A DNA stretch of 64,000 bases from Mytilus edulis (GCF_963676685.1 NC_092344.1:94022749-94086748); one strand, 5' to 3'. Positions 42,901-54,959 are shown, counted from the stretch's first letter. Numbers and translations: made by a program. The notes: generated by a model not told the origin, from the letters alone.

Positions 42901-45900
42901 CTATTCAATGTAAATCTCCATAGGAATTTTAAATGGTGATATTTTTAGTCTTCCTCAAGTAAAATTTTATGGGACTTTTTTCTGTGTATATTTGGGGAAT
43001 AATGCTAAAGATTAAAACTTAAAAATCGGATAAATCTCATTTGACAAGTTTCACTAGTAGCAAAGATTAGTTCTAGTTTAATTACGTTTACTTAGTGTTT
43101 TTAAAATACACTAGATTTGTTTTTGTCATGTTGCTATACCTTGGCAATATTTGAATGAAGAACGTTTCTTCGTCGTTCAACATTATTCAATACAATGTAA
43201 GAATCATATTATTATGTATGAGTACAAATAAGTTATTATGTGGGTATAAATTTAGAAGACTGCAATTAATAAACAAAAGGTCTTCCGCAAAAGACAGGAG
43301 TTACAAAATGTCAAGATTTGAAATATATCTTCTTCACGGTGTGAACCATCCTATGTTTTACTAGCTGTGAATTGTCCTATATTTTACAAGCTGTTAATTG
43401 TCCTATAATTTAAGGCTATTAATAGTTTGATACAGATTGACTGCGCACGATCGTTCTAAAACAGTAAGTTCTTAAGGGAGGATTACCCAATCATTAAATG
43501 AAAAAAAAATCGAACATCGCCCTGTCAACGTATATTTGTTTCTAATAATATTTGTTCCTGAGGGAAACAATATTATAATAATATTTGTTCTGTGGAAATT
43601 GTTTCAAGGAATACTTTTTCCATCTGTATTATATTTGTTCCACTGATATTAGGAACTTATCTTATATGTTGATGAGTATAACAAATGTTCATATTATGCT
43701 GAAGTTAAGTTTACACCTGATTGATTATTATATAAATCAAAACAGGTTTTAAATGCTAATTATCTGATTATTATGTAAAATGAAAAGTTTTTTAAAATGA
43801 GTTAGATATATTCCTTTATACACGACATCTAAATGTATACTGAAACACAGAGGCTGATGAGTATGAGAAAATATTTATGTTCTTAAATGATGGAACATAT
43901 GTTGAAGGTAACTAAATATGTTAACAAGTTCAGCTGTGAAATATAAATGTTAATTTTAATGACAAAATTATCATTTAAAGGTAAAATATGTATACCAGTA
44001 ATTGTGGATAATTCAGAAATGATTGTTTAATATTTTCAATATTGGGAACAATTATTTTCCATATTCACGATACCTGTTCTTACATGTCTTATAATACGTT
44101 TACCAATTTACAAATCCGGCATTAGTAATAAGTAATGGATATAATATACCAAAATTTTGTGTCGGAAATAATGAATGATAAAAGTCAAAATGTTATATCA
44201 GTCATAAGATGAAATTTCTACCATAATAAATATTCCAAAGATAATTCATTATGTAATAAAACATCCTATTGGAATTTTTTTTATGTGATAAAAATTCTGA
44301 GTCATCGGTCCTTTTATTATGCTGATGGAATAAATATCACATAACAATAATTCCAATTGGAACTTTTGTCACATAATAAATTGTCTTTGGGATAAATATT
44401 ATGACGGAACTTGTGTTCAGTGACAGTCCGTCCCGTTTTTTTCAGATGAAAAGCTAAAAATTCCGATTTTTGACGATTTTTAGGGAAAATTGTATTTGAA
44501 TTCTTCTGAAATAATAATGTATGCGAGTGACTATGAAAAAATAAAACTAAGTAAAGCATCATAAATAATTGTGGTCCATTCATTAATAATAAATTCTAAT
44601 CAAAAATATCATAAAAACAAGATTTTTTAATTTTTGGGTTAAAAACAACTCGTTGCCATGTCAACAAAAACATAAATATCCCTTTTCCGGGTCCACCGTT
44701 TTTGTAAAAAAAACTGAACTTAAGGAATTAACTATTTGCATTATAATGAGCTAATAAAATTGTTATGTCCCCGAACTCGTTTTTATGGAAATGGCCGTTA
44801 TATGTGTTCATCTTGTCATTTCTGTAAAAAAAAACAAAAAAACTTTTGGTGATCTGCAAAGAAGAAAGTCATTTTTAATAGCATCTTTTTACAAAGAATC
44901 ATTTTGTCTTGTAACACTTTGGGATTGACCATAATCAATTAGAAAAAACAGTGATTAACTCGTAGAGGTGACATCAAAAGATCAATGTAGGATAAAAAAC
45001 TTAATTCAAATAGTTTGGGGGGTGGGGGAAGGGGGGGGGGGTAAAAGTTTTGTTAATTTGACATCGATTTTACATATATCCATATCGGTTAATCAATTTT
45101 CCCAAATAAAGTTAAGAGGGAGAGGGGAGGGTCAGTGAACAAACTATGTGAATAAGGTTTTTTTTTATCCTAGATTAAACTTGTGGTGTCGTCCCTTAAC
45201 TTTTAAGCCCACAACTATCAGTCGGTAGGGGAGGTGTTTTAACTTTAGTCATACTTGTGTATTTAAAAAAAAAATGTAATATTTTAAATCTTAGAAAAGC
45301 ATTCAAATTGCTATTAAAAGTAATGAAAATTGCTTCATTGCCCCATGTTTGGTAAATTATTTGCATGCAGCAATTGTATGAAAAGACTTCAGTTTTGACT
45401 ATAGTAAAGTCATTTACCGCAGCCGTGTTTATTCCATTCATTTGAATCAAGACATCAACAAATGTTATTCAAATATGAACAAATATTTATGACTAAGCAG
45501 GGGAAAGCCCTGCAGGAGAAAGATAGATTACTGGTATGATTTGTCCAATTGTTACACATGATGTTAGGATTTTGAGTCTTTTACCAAACAAACTACATGC
45601 TCCTATACTTGATGAAAGGCGAAACAGACGATGGCCTCGGAATACAAATGACCAGCCGTATATGTTTTGTTGTTATTTAAAATAAGATATGCAGTTTTGT
45701 AGACCTGTAATATGAAAATCTTCCACATTTCAATAACTTAAAATCAGTTCAATGAAGTTCACAGGAGTAACGGCACTGTAGTTGAGGACTCGCCATCGTC
45801 AATTGGCGATTTGATGTTCGCAAATGCAGTTTTACTGTCCACGCGTAGGGGAGACAGTAAAACGGAAAATTGCGACCATCAAATCAAAATAGATTGTGAC

Positions 45901-48900
45901 TTCTCTTCAACCACAGTTATGTTATTCCGATTATAATGCATTACAAAAATAAATAATACGTTAGAGCTTGAAATAAATGGGTAATGTGTATATTGGACAC
46001 TGACGATGCCCCCTCTTACATAAACATGAAACATTAGAAAGCATTACGTATAAATGACCTCATAAAAATACTCCGAGCGTCGTCACTACTTTATCATGAT
46101 CGCTTATGTACGGAGAAAGACTAAAAACTAACAATTTCCCCGATTGTATAGTGGGTCCTTGCAAGCGTAGAGACACATATTACTATCCTTGTTTTTAGAT
46201 AAATTGATTCAAAGTTGACTGATATGCATAGAAGTTTGTTTTAATAGAGGTTGTAAAATGTCAAGTGGCAAATACTTCAGGCATGTTCAGGACGACACAA
46301 TACAATAGTTGTGTCTTAATGCATCCATAAAAAATTACTATTAGAACACCCCGTCAGTTGTAAAAGTGATTGATAAAATAAAATATATTTCGAATGATGG
46401 AAACGTGTGGGTTGTGTGCGCATTTGCGGACAAACCTTGCAAACTATACATTTGAAAAGACCAAGTTCAAAATTCTGTCATTCGTAAAAATTATGCAATA
46501 AAAATATCTGAGAATATATATATGCATCCTCTATAAGTAAATCACATGGCGCAGTATGTAAATTTTTAAACTAAATTGACTAAAAGTGTCACAAAAATGT
46601 ACCGTTTTTCATTCAATCCTGCGTTTCTATAATTTGTATTTATACTGTATAAAAAATCGGAAATGGAGTGCATCAGACTTACAAATTCAATAAAAGAGAC
46701 AGCTTAACAGTCAGTGAAAACGTTACCGGGGTTCTTGAAGCAGAATAAACAACACTTCTATCTTGTGAAAGGACAAGACGGGGACACGCCATAAAAACAC
46801 AAGACATTAGACCGATTTCTATTGAAATGAGCTTCCCATATACATTAGTTTTTTTTTAGGTTGTATGGCGGGAGACAAGAGGTAGGGGATGGGAGAATGG
46901 AGAAAGGTATCCCCTGTCCGACCCCTCATAAATCCAGAGCTGTAAAAGTGACGAAATCAAAATTCAAATCTATTCTGTGTTTTTGTGGCAAAGAGCATTG
47001 TGCATAAGTTTTATATCAGTTGGTTGAGGAAAATTAAAGTTAGAGAATGGAAACCAATTTTGTAAAAACGGACGTACACTATGATACGACGGGGATATAA
47101 AAATGTACAGTTATGAAATAAATAAAACTTCGCGAAACTTAATAAATAGTTTTTGCTCAAAGACGTTATGACTAAGTGTGACGTCATAACATTAATTGTA
47201 CGATTCAAATTTTGATAAATTACATCAAAACGGCGATTTTGAGGTAGGTGTTGTTTTATTTTCGACAATATTGTAGTTATCGAACATTGGTTAATCCAAG
47301 CAATTCAAAATCGCGGGTCCCTCCTTTTTTCAATTATTTGAATTCGAGTTATCTTCCTGTGTACGCAAACCTTACCTTAAAAGGACTAAAAATATAAAAC
47401 ATTATTTTAAACAACCACATACATGGAATACGTTCATGTAGTAGGCCAAACGTATGCTCACACGTTACGTATGCGCCTTATAAACAAGTTATGTTGTGTA
47501 TTTCGTGTCAAAATACCCATTCAATATTTATCTGAGAACATTAAATCCGGTACACCCATCCAACCATCTAACGTGTTAAAAGAACCTGTCTAAGTGACCC
47601 TTCTTTTTTCAATTTAAAAGTGTTGTTTTTTTTCTTCAGTTAAGACAACTACAACGATCACTACTCCAGTACCAACTACTACACGAACACCAACTACTTC
47701 ACCAACAACCAAACCAACTACTACAACCACAGCGACTACGTCAACCAGTCCAGCAACTCTAACTACTACTTCTGTAATCACATCGACTACCTCAACATAT
47801 CGGACAACCTTATTAACGACAATTATAAAACCAACCACACAATCCATTGCAACGTTAACTGCAACGCAGAAAGGTGATTTTTTTGTAATTGTTGTCTATG
47901 CATAAATGAGTTGTTTCTGTTTCATTTTTATATGAGATAATTTGATATTCAATTTGTTGGGATCTTTAATGTGATCGACAGAGATAAACATATGGATAAC
48001 TTATATATGAATATAATGCAACTTAATAAAGGTCATGTTTGGTAGGGAGAGAGAGATCCAAATTCTGAATTCATTAACATGAAGAAAATAGACAATTAGT
48101 ACAGGGGTATAAGTGACTCAAGATTTAACCATTCATTCATGAAATAAGCTTCAGTATCTTTTAGAAAACAAGGAGGTCACGAGAAAGACATTAAATGACT
48201 CGTACACGAAAAACGAAAGAGACTATCTCTAAAATACAGCATGGAAACTATAGACTAAGTAACAAGAGCATCTTCCAAATTCTTAGATGATTTCAGGTGC
48301 TCCGGGAGGATAAAACTAGTTTACTAGTCATAATAAACTGTTGAAGTTTTAGTAGTTAATATTGATTTTCAATAGATCGTAGAAACACATTGTTATATCT
48401 TAATCATTTGTACAGGGACTGGTTTGTCAAGCTGCGTAGGAAATCATTGTCAACATGGAACATGCATTCCAATGGATCATCATTACATGTGTTTGTGTTC
48501 TCCTGGTTATAAAGGGCAACACTGTAAAAAAGGTATGTAAAATTAACAATGATGATATTAAAATGTAGACACACAAAAGCCTTAAAAAATAGTAAATGCT
48601 GTTCATTTACAAAAAATGACAATATATATGAAATTATGGATACTGTATTTTAATAGATATATACATGATATAAGTATAATAAATATGTATTAAAGATAAA
48701 CACGTTCAATGATGATTAACAAAAATACTTTCGAATTAAAAATGCGGATAACATGTATTTTAATATTCTAAACTTATATACTTAGTTGACGGTTTTGGTT
48801 TTAATTAATCATTATAAGTAGTACAAAACATCTGTATAATAATTTCGATATATATCGTAAACTTTTCTTAAATTACATTTAACGTAAAGATACTCTATTT

Positions 48901-51523
48901 TAATCAGAATATTTACGAAACATGCAGAAAACTTTTCACATCACCATCCAAATCGCCATCTCAACTATAAATAAAATTACAGGGAGACAGATTTGTAAAA
49001 GCAAATTGCTTGTTTATGAATCCTTAAAATTATTTCATTGTATAATATGTTTAATGTTGATTTATCTGAATAAATATTGTTTAAACTAAAATTAAAATGA
49101 CGCATGAAGTAAATAGAAGCAAACAAAACACATACAGAGGTACAGAAAACTGTAGATCTTCAATAATGTAATAATCAACTTAAAACTGCAACTAAGAGAA
49201 AATAATGAAAAAATATCATAGACAAAATTTCAAAAATCTGATATTTTATTGTAATATATATTTGAAACAGACAAAGATGACTGTGCCAGCGGCCCATGTA
49301 TGTACGGGACATGCCATGATAAAGTTGAAGATTTTCATTGTGATTGTGTCTTCTTCTTCAAAGGCAAAATGTGCAACAAACGTAAGTGGAGTGATTTAAA
49401 AAAAAACAAATGTTAAGGGCAACTTACTGCCTAAGAAAATGTACCTAAATTGGGACCTAACAGACTTATATATCAGCAATTATAGGTCTATACCACTTGG
49501 TCCGTAGTTGAAAAATTATTGCAATTGTCAAAAAGTGAAATTATATTAGTTTTCTCCTGATCTATATAGAAAGTAATGTTTGGTTGTTAATTCAGATGTC
49601 TGAGAACAAATATGTTTCGTTTGAGCTATTGTGCTTTGTCCATATGCCTTTTGGTACATATGAAGTGACTTTGTACTGATACATCCCGTTATTGTAAATG
49701 GTAAATTTGGGTATGATTGTCTTTTAGTTTTACTAATATTAGTTGTCTATATGCGATTTTGTACTTATTTGTTAAATATTCGTTTGTTTTTATAGTGATT
49801 AAGATTATAACACAGTGTTGACTTCTGTACCAATATTTTTGACTTTTTACCCATTATGTATGTGTGATTTGTTCACACGTCGATGTCAATATTATTGAAG
49901 TTGATGTTATACAAATAAGAGGTTTAGAAAGCTATAAAACCAGATTTAATCCACTATTTTCTACATAAGAAAATGCATGTAACAAGTCCGGATTATGAAA
50001 GTTGTTATCCATTCGTTTGATGTGTTTGAGCTTTTGAATTTAACATTTGATTAAGAACTTTCCTTTTTGAATTTTCCTCGTAGCTCAGTATTTTTGTGGT
50101 TTGACTTTTTACTGTGCTTGTATCATTTTTGTTGTTGTTGAAGAATATGTATATCAATGCGACATCAACACATAAAAACAATAAAAAAACAAAATACAAT
50201 ACAAAGAGTGGCACAAATGCAATTATCAAATGTGGTTTTAACTATGAGTGAACCTCTAGGATATTCTAATATCGCTAAAATAAGACGATATTTGTTTTTT
50301 AGATTGATAAGGTGGACCTTCGTTATATATTTCTTTAAATGTCCATGACAGATTTTTTTTAGGGGAATAGAGGAAATCTATGAGACGGAATTTATGAATG
50401 AAATATGTGAAGATAGTTTGAAAATAGAATTGTGTCACAGCACTTTTTATCGTACCACAAGTCAAAAACAAAATGTCATTAACATTTCTTTATAGAATTT
50501 ATAGCATATCCTTATATGGTTAAGGTGAAAAATTTGAATGAAAAGTTCTGCACTGTAATTGCAAATCTGTCTCAAACCTTGCAGATTGAAGTAAATAATA
50601 AGCCCGATTGTGTACTGCAATTCGGGATAGCGTTTGACTTTGCCAGTTTGTATTGTCTTTACCAGTTTTGAATTTGACTTGAAGTTCAGTATTTGCATAT
50701 CTTTTTTTTTTACAATTCACGATGGTGGTAAACATTTAATCTACGTTAGATACAGGAAAATATGAAAGCTATTTACAAATTTTAAAATACAATATGACTG
50801 CTTCCTTGTTTAGACATTCACGATGAAAAAAATATGATTATATTTGTAGTACCATCATGGGCTATAGCTGGTATAGCCTTAGCATCTTTATCAGTTCTTC
50901 TAATTTGTTGCTGTTGTTGGAAGTGGATTGTGGGAATGTAAGTGTGGATTATTCCATGTAGATAAAAATAATTTGTTTATTTGTATTTCAATTTATTTCT
51001 GAAAAGGGGAAAGTAAAGGCAGTTTTAATAGTCGTGTGTACTTAATCTATTTCTTGTGACTATTTTATTATTTCATGCAGTATATTACAAATATGAAATT
51101 GTCTAAAGACATGAACGATGTAGTTCGAAGCTAATTATTTTCGACGTTGAACTGAAGAGTTTATTGCTGGTACAGTTGATGTGTGTCCCTCAATTTTAGT
51201 TTTTGACTTGGATTTGTTTCAGATAATTCGATGTTTGACTATTGAACAGCAGTATACTACTATTGCCTTTTTTATTGCATGAGATATTCGTATATTTTGT
51301 CAAATATTTTTATTATTTCGTACGTATATTTCGTGTATAAAATAACATGTATAATATAACACATATATAATAATTAAACTATGTGCATATTCAAATACAA
51401 TTCTTGTACATTTCCCCTTTTTTCAGTTGCAACAGGGAAGAGGAACAGACAAAAGTTAAACCTATGAAAGAAAAGATTAAACCTAAACCAATGGAGAGGC
51501 AACCACGATATAATAGATGGTGA
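39620..51523 (+). CDS. TSP1/EGF type I membrane protein, copy 3 (first exon frameshifted)
   Basis: Six exons: 39620-39964, 47640-47873, 48416-48532, 49271-49381, 50850-50937 and 51427-51523. It has the richest module set: TSP1 and EGF-like segment, a long Thr-rich stalk, EGF1, EGF2, transmembrane helix and basic tail (RYNRW then TGA). Counted from 39622 the TSP1 frame plus later exons gives 990 nt. However, the signal peptide reads from ATG 39620 in one frame and TSP1 reads in another, and the TSP1 frame has no ATG upstream before a stop at 39607. Either there is an indel between about 39690 and 39702 or this copy is a pseudogene. All later exons are clean. Intron 1 is 7.7 kb and full of repeats. 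AATAAA at 51939-51944 is a good polyadenylation candidate. Confidence 0.72.
40824..41884. mobile_element. Helitron/pearl-like element with about 193-bp tandem core
   Basis: The left end carries the palindrome GTTCCGCGGAAC (40824-40835) and GTGTCTCGCC. Five core units follow, marked by GATACTATCT at about 40915, 41106, 41300, 41493 and 41686 (period about 193 bp). Then comes a GACGCCGACG-rich block (41798-41830), ATGTCTCGC, and a hairpin TTCGACT-AA-AGTCGAA (41856-41871) close to the right end. This layout resembles the pearl/DINE-type non-autonomous Helitrons described from bivalves; the class is inferred. It is in intron 1 of copy 3. Confidence 0.6.
42265..43008. mobile_element. Foldback/MITE-like element with arms of about 110 bp
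   Basis: The left arm (42265-42382) contains TAGCATTATGCCC, TATACACAGAAAAAAGT and GGGGAGATAACTCTTGCAAA. The right arm (42880-43008) has the same blocks inverted (TTTGCAAGAGTTATCTCCC, ACTTTTTTCTGTGTATA, GGGGAATAATGCTA). The interior of about 500 bp is AT-rich without a long ORF. Weaker similarity continues outward on both sides, so the true ends may be further out. Confidence 0.75.
43530..44404. repeat. Second AT-rich inverted-repeat region in intron 1 of copy 3
   Basis: A clear inverted repeat has arms at 44222-44262 and 44362-44404: CATAATAAATATTCCAAAGA pairs with TCTTTGGGATAAATATTATG, and ATTGGAATT-TTATGTGATAAA pairs with an ATCACATAA-AATTCCAAT block. Upstream, TAATAATATTTGTTC recurs (from 43547 and 43580). 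It probably is a degenerate foldback element. Confidence 0.6.
45803..45886. repeat. Short inverted repeat (hairpin)
   Basis: CGATTTGATGTTCGCAA-TTTTACTGTC is followed, after about 12 nt (CACGCGTAGGGGA), by GACAGTAAAA-TTGCGACCATCAAATC. The arms are about 33 nt with a few mismatches. Confidence 0.7.
47640..47873 (+). CDS. Copy 3 exon 2: long Thr-rich stalk
   Basis: This 234-nt phase 1-1 exon encodes 78 residues, about half of them Thr, with regular prolines (TTPVPTTTRTPTTSPTTKPT). It is free of cysteine and acidic residues. It fits a rigid, heavily O-glycosylated spacer. It is nearly twice as long as the homologous exon of copy 1, suggesting internal expansion of ACT/ACA/CCA codons. Confidence 0.83.
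48416..48532 (+). CDS. Copy 3 exon 3: EGF1 domain
   Basis: This 117-nt phase 1-1 exon lies between TACAG and GTATGT. It encodes GTGLSSCVGNHCQHGTC, then CLCSPGYKGQHCKK: six cysteines and the GYxG turn of EGF domains. It is homologous to the EGF1 exon of copy 2 but without the basic leader. Confidence 0.85.
49271..49381 (+). CDS. Copy 3 exon 4: EGF2 domain
   Basis: This 111-nt phase 1-1 exon encodes DKDDCASGPCMYGTCHDK, then FHCDCVFFFKGKMCNK, before GTAAGT. It is nearest to the copy 4 exon (DDCAS-CxYGTCHDK). Confidence 0.86.
49655..50120 (+). repeat. Interspersed repeat family E, long copy in intron 4 of copy 3
   Basis: GTACTGATACATCCCGTTAT, TTTGTTCACACGTCGATGTC, ACCAGATTTAATCCACTATT and GATGTGTTTGAGCTTTTGAA follow the order of the 2655-3260 copy. 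Confidence 0.72.
50850..50937 (+). CDS. Copy 3 exon 5: transmembrane segment
   Basis: This 88-nt exon, phase 1 to 2, encodes LPSWAIAGIALASLSVLLIC, then CCCWKWIVG. The acceptor TATTTGTAG is chosen by analogy with the 88-nt exons of copies 1 and 4. An upstream acceptor TGTTTAG (exon from 50814) would add 12 codons in the same frame. Confidence 0.82.
51427..51523 (+). CDS. Copy 3 exon 6: cytoplasmic tail
   Basis: After TTTTTTCAG the exon encodes CNREEEQTKVKPMKEKI, then KPKPMERQPRYNRW and TGA. KVKPMKE and PKPMxRxPRY align with copy 1. The first residues differ (acidic EEE), so the conserved part is the C-terminal 22 residues. Confidence 0.8.
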
Positions 51524-53416
51524 TGGGATATCGTAGCCACACATATAAATAATATTAATATCTGAAAAAACAACTGATAATATTATAAGGCAAATGTATC
51601 TAGGACTGTTCTCAGAAGAGTGAATTTTTCAACGGCATATACAAATGAGTGTTAGATGACTTAATGCTTGTTTAGTTTTCAAAGTCTTGTTATAATCCAC
51701 TCTGTCAAAGTATAATGATTTCATATTTTTTTTATATATATATTCCTTCTTTATAGCATACAAAGGTAGAAAACTGAACTTAAATATCACAACAGCTAAC
51801 TATCATAATGTGATATCCCATTAAAAGCAGCACTAGCTTTTTTTGTTAGTAGTCTGGATACTTCATAAAACTATCATCTCATATTTGATTTCTGTTTGTA
51901 ATCTCCACTGTTACATTGTCAAGTTCGTTCTAGTCTGAAATAAAGAAATCAATTCTACGAAAAAACTAAGTTAATGTACTTATTGTTTTGAATGTTACTT
52001 GGACTATAATTTATCATATCGTAAAACAAAGGATATTTTTAATGTTTTGGCGACAAAAGAGTAGGGATTATACACCTTTGCCGCCCCTGGATCGCCTCTG
52101 TGATAATTTTATGTCCGGAAACTAGTATTTACTAAAGATGTCTGTTCTTTTTCATGTGCTTTCAATACTTTGTCAATCCAATAACGTTATCTGTATCATG
52201 TTATACTTTTTGTTAATTGAACTGTCTTAAACATTTTTTTTTTGTTTATTCAAATTATAAATGTAATTATAAGTAAGATTGAATGTCCATACAATAATGA
52301 AATATACTAAAGAGGTGCGTACGGTCACTCCTTTTGCAACCCTATAGTTTGCACTTTGTAAATACAGCTGTTTCACTAACCACATCTCTTTTGGGGAGAT
52401 ATATAATATTCATAGTTATTTTAATAACGTACTGGCTCCCATTTATGATCTCTGGGTTTCATCTCATAGCTATATATAGAGACATCACAATGTAACCAGT
52501 AAAGAAAAACATGGTAGCGCCGAAATTTTTATACTCAGGAGGTCCAAATATGGAGTTAAGAATAGCTTAGAATTTTACTATAAGTTTAAATTCGTAGAAG
52601 TTCAGGGCATATAATGTTGAAAATATGCCGCACATCAATTAACCTTTGAACAAAATAGTAGTGCCTATAAACTTTCCGTTCTGTGATATAATTTTTGACG
52701 AAACTTCATAGTAAAAGACACAATTTTAGCCGCAAAGGGAGTTCCTAACATAAATGGGAAATTGCATTGTCTGTATTTCCAGAATTACAACCTATAAATT
52801 TTTAAAAGGAAACATCATTTCTTAAAATTACAGTTATTGATAATAATCTACATTCATGAAATAATGAGGGATATCATGCTTTTTGTTTGTTTTCCAATGC
52901 AATGATTTGGCGTTGCGTGTTATGTAAAGCACCTGCAGTTATAAATGTTACATTTTAATGAGAAATGAAAAGTCAAAGTCAAAATGCCCCTTGATTGTTG
53001 TCAGCCAATCAAAAGTACGGATACTTATGAAACAAACACGTAGGATAAAGAAAGTTATAACTATATGTCCACTTTGGAAATTTATAACCAAATTTGTAAC
53101 CAAATAGAGGACATTTAAGTCGGTACAGAAAACTACAGGAATATAAATTTGTAAAAATTAGCTGAACGTTTTAAATGCACGTTCTATTGCTGAGGAAAAA
53201 TTACGATTTTCCATGTTTAAACTTTATTGTTTGTCAAACTGCTATATATCAAATGATTTGTTTCCGATAAAATGAGTGATTGAAGTTTTCTTTTAATTTT
53301 TATAAATTTGTCAAAGGATCAAAGTACAAATTTTGTCAAAATTTTATGAAGACTAAAGGAGCATGCCGTTCAAAGATGAAAATGACGACCACTGTTATGC
53401 AACAGCACGTACTTTG
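51524..53416. other. 3' flank of copy 3 and spacer
   Basis: This contains the probable 3' UTR of copy 3 and a diverged relative of the 1497-1771 MITE near 53130-53345 (GTTTGTCAAACTGCTATATA, ATTTGTCAAAGGATCAAAGT). No gene is seen. Confidence 0.5.
51939..51944 (+). terminator. Candidate polyadenylation signal of copy 3
   Basis: AATAAA, about 415 nt after the stop codon, is the first clear signal downstream. Strength of the downstream GT-rich region was not assessed. Confidence 0.45.
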
Positions 53417-54714
53417 TTAGACTATATTTGATAATAAAAACTATCATAGTAGCATATTTTAAAATAGATATGTCTAAGCATACTTATACATTGTATATGT
53501 GCCAGCCCATTGAAAAGAAAGATAAATATTGCCAATATAGCGTATTAAATCATCAGAGAATGTTCAAAAGTTACAATTAACAAGGTTCATTTTAAAGAGT
53601 AGAGCGTTTGTCCCCAAGAAATAATTAATAATTCGATACCAACATAATCTAGTGTCTTGTTAAACCTTGGTAACACACAAGTGTATTTCCCCCCAATTTT
53701 CAACAACTTTATAATGAATACCTTCCCATTTTTGTCTGCTACAAAATCTATATGTATAGGTACTTGATTTGAAATAGTATACATGTCCTTTGAGCCCCTT
53801 TGAACTTGAAAAAAATATCAAATTAAAAGGTATAATTGCCTGATGTTCAATCTCTCTTTCAGTGTCGATTCCAGTAGCTTCTTACCATTTTTTAGAGCTA
53901 ATATAAGCCCATAAAACTGTAGAAGCATGGGTTTGAAATGATTCAGTATTTCAAGTTTTTCATATGTTAATATATTTCCATGTTCATCTAACAGGTCATT
54001 TACAGTCTATACCCCATGGTGTGCCCAATTTTCATAGAAAATGCTGACGTTATCAATTTTAATATCTTCGTTATGCCATATAGATGCCGGAATGACTTTC
54101 CCAAAATTAAATGGACGTCTGAGTTTTAACATAGCTTTCCAGGCATGAAAAACATCATCCAATTTTTTTTTTTTTATTCTTTAATGATTCCAAAATAAGC
54201 CAACTCTGTTAAATTTATATTTTGTGCGAAGGTATACTATTGAATCCATTTAGATTTTGACTTCAATAATCTTCTGACCCACGTAAGTTTCAATCTTTGT
54301 ATAAAATTACTCAAATTTCTCATTTTTAGACCCCCTCTGTAGTATTTTTGACATAAAAGATCCCGCTTTATCGTGTCAGCCTTATCATCCAAATGAATGA
54401 ATACATTTTACTATTAAGGTGACGTATCATGTTATCATCTGGACCTGGGATGGACAGGAACAGATGATTACATTTTGATGTAATTAGTGTTTTTGTATTG
54501 TTATTTTACCAAACGGGGTAAGTGACTATTTTGACCATTTTTGTAATATTTTTTACTATTTCTTGTATTCGAGGAGCATAATTTAGGTTTGACATTCAAT
54601 TTCCTAAAAAATACTTTACATAACAATTACTATTCTGGTATTACTACTAGACTATATTTGAAAACAAAAATTATCATAGGAGCCTACTTTCAAATGGATA
54701 TGTCTACGCAGACC
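53417..54714. repeat. Direct repeats bounding the antisense LINE relic
   Basis: TAGACTATATTTG, AAAA-TATCATAG-AGC and GATATGTCTA-GCA at 53417-53487 recur at 54648-54714. Too long (about 70 bp) and diverged for a normal target-site duplication; they may be two copies of another repeat. Confidence 0.5.
53580..54410 (-). pseudogene. Antisense LINE ORF2 relic (L1/Tx1-type, region after the RT)
   Basis: On the minus strand, from about 54400 downward, the frames read DKADTIKRDLLCQKYYRGGL, KMRNLSNFIQRLKLTWVRRL, LDDVFHAWKAMLKLRRPFNF and KVIPASIWHNEDIKID, separated by stops. The GGLxMxN-LKxxWxRRL pattern is the same as that of ORF2 of the full LINE near 24480-24545. Decay is advanced. It is bounded by direct repeats at 53417-53487 and 54648-54714. 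Confidence 0.65.
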
Positions 54715-54829
54715 ATACATTTTATTTGTGATCTCATTGCAGGTCGTTCAAAAAGAGATATAAAGATAGCCAACATCCTTTCACGGATTCGGCTATATTT
54801 CCTTTTTTGACCTTTTGGATTATAGCTCT

Positions 54830-54945
54830 TCATCTTTTGTATAAGCTTTGGATTTCAAATATTTTGACCACGAGCATCACTGAAGAGACATGTATTGTCG
54901 AAATGCGCATCTGGTGCAGGAAAATTGGTACCGTTAATGTTATTA
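54830..54945 (+). repeat. Short interspersed repeat (GAAATGCGCATCTGGTGCAG)
   Basis: TATAGCTCTTCATCTTTTGT, GAGCATCACTGAAGAGACAT and GAAATGCGCATCTGGTGCAG form a block I recall as frequent in mussel genomes. It resembles family A in layout (a stop-like CACTGA-GAG then GCGCAT) but differs in sequence. Confidence 0.5.
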
Positions 54946-54959
54946 TCAATCTAAAAATT

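Noticed and set aside
44317-44583. 88-residue minus-strand ORF
   Set aside because: It overlaps the inverted repeat at 44222-44404 and has no start context or homology I can support.
45017-45041. G-run as a possible G-quadruplex regulator
   Set aside because: It is a plain slippage-prone G tract in an intron with no other supporting signal.
47614-47847. Val-rich minus-strand ORF opposite the copy 3 stalk
   Set aside because: It is the complement of the Thr-rich exon (ACT/ACC codons read as Val codons on the other strand).
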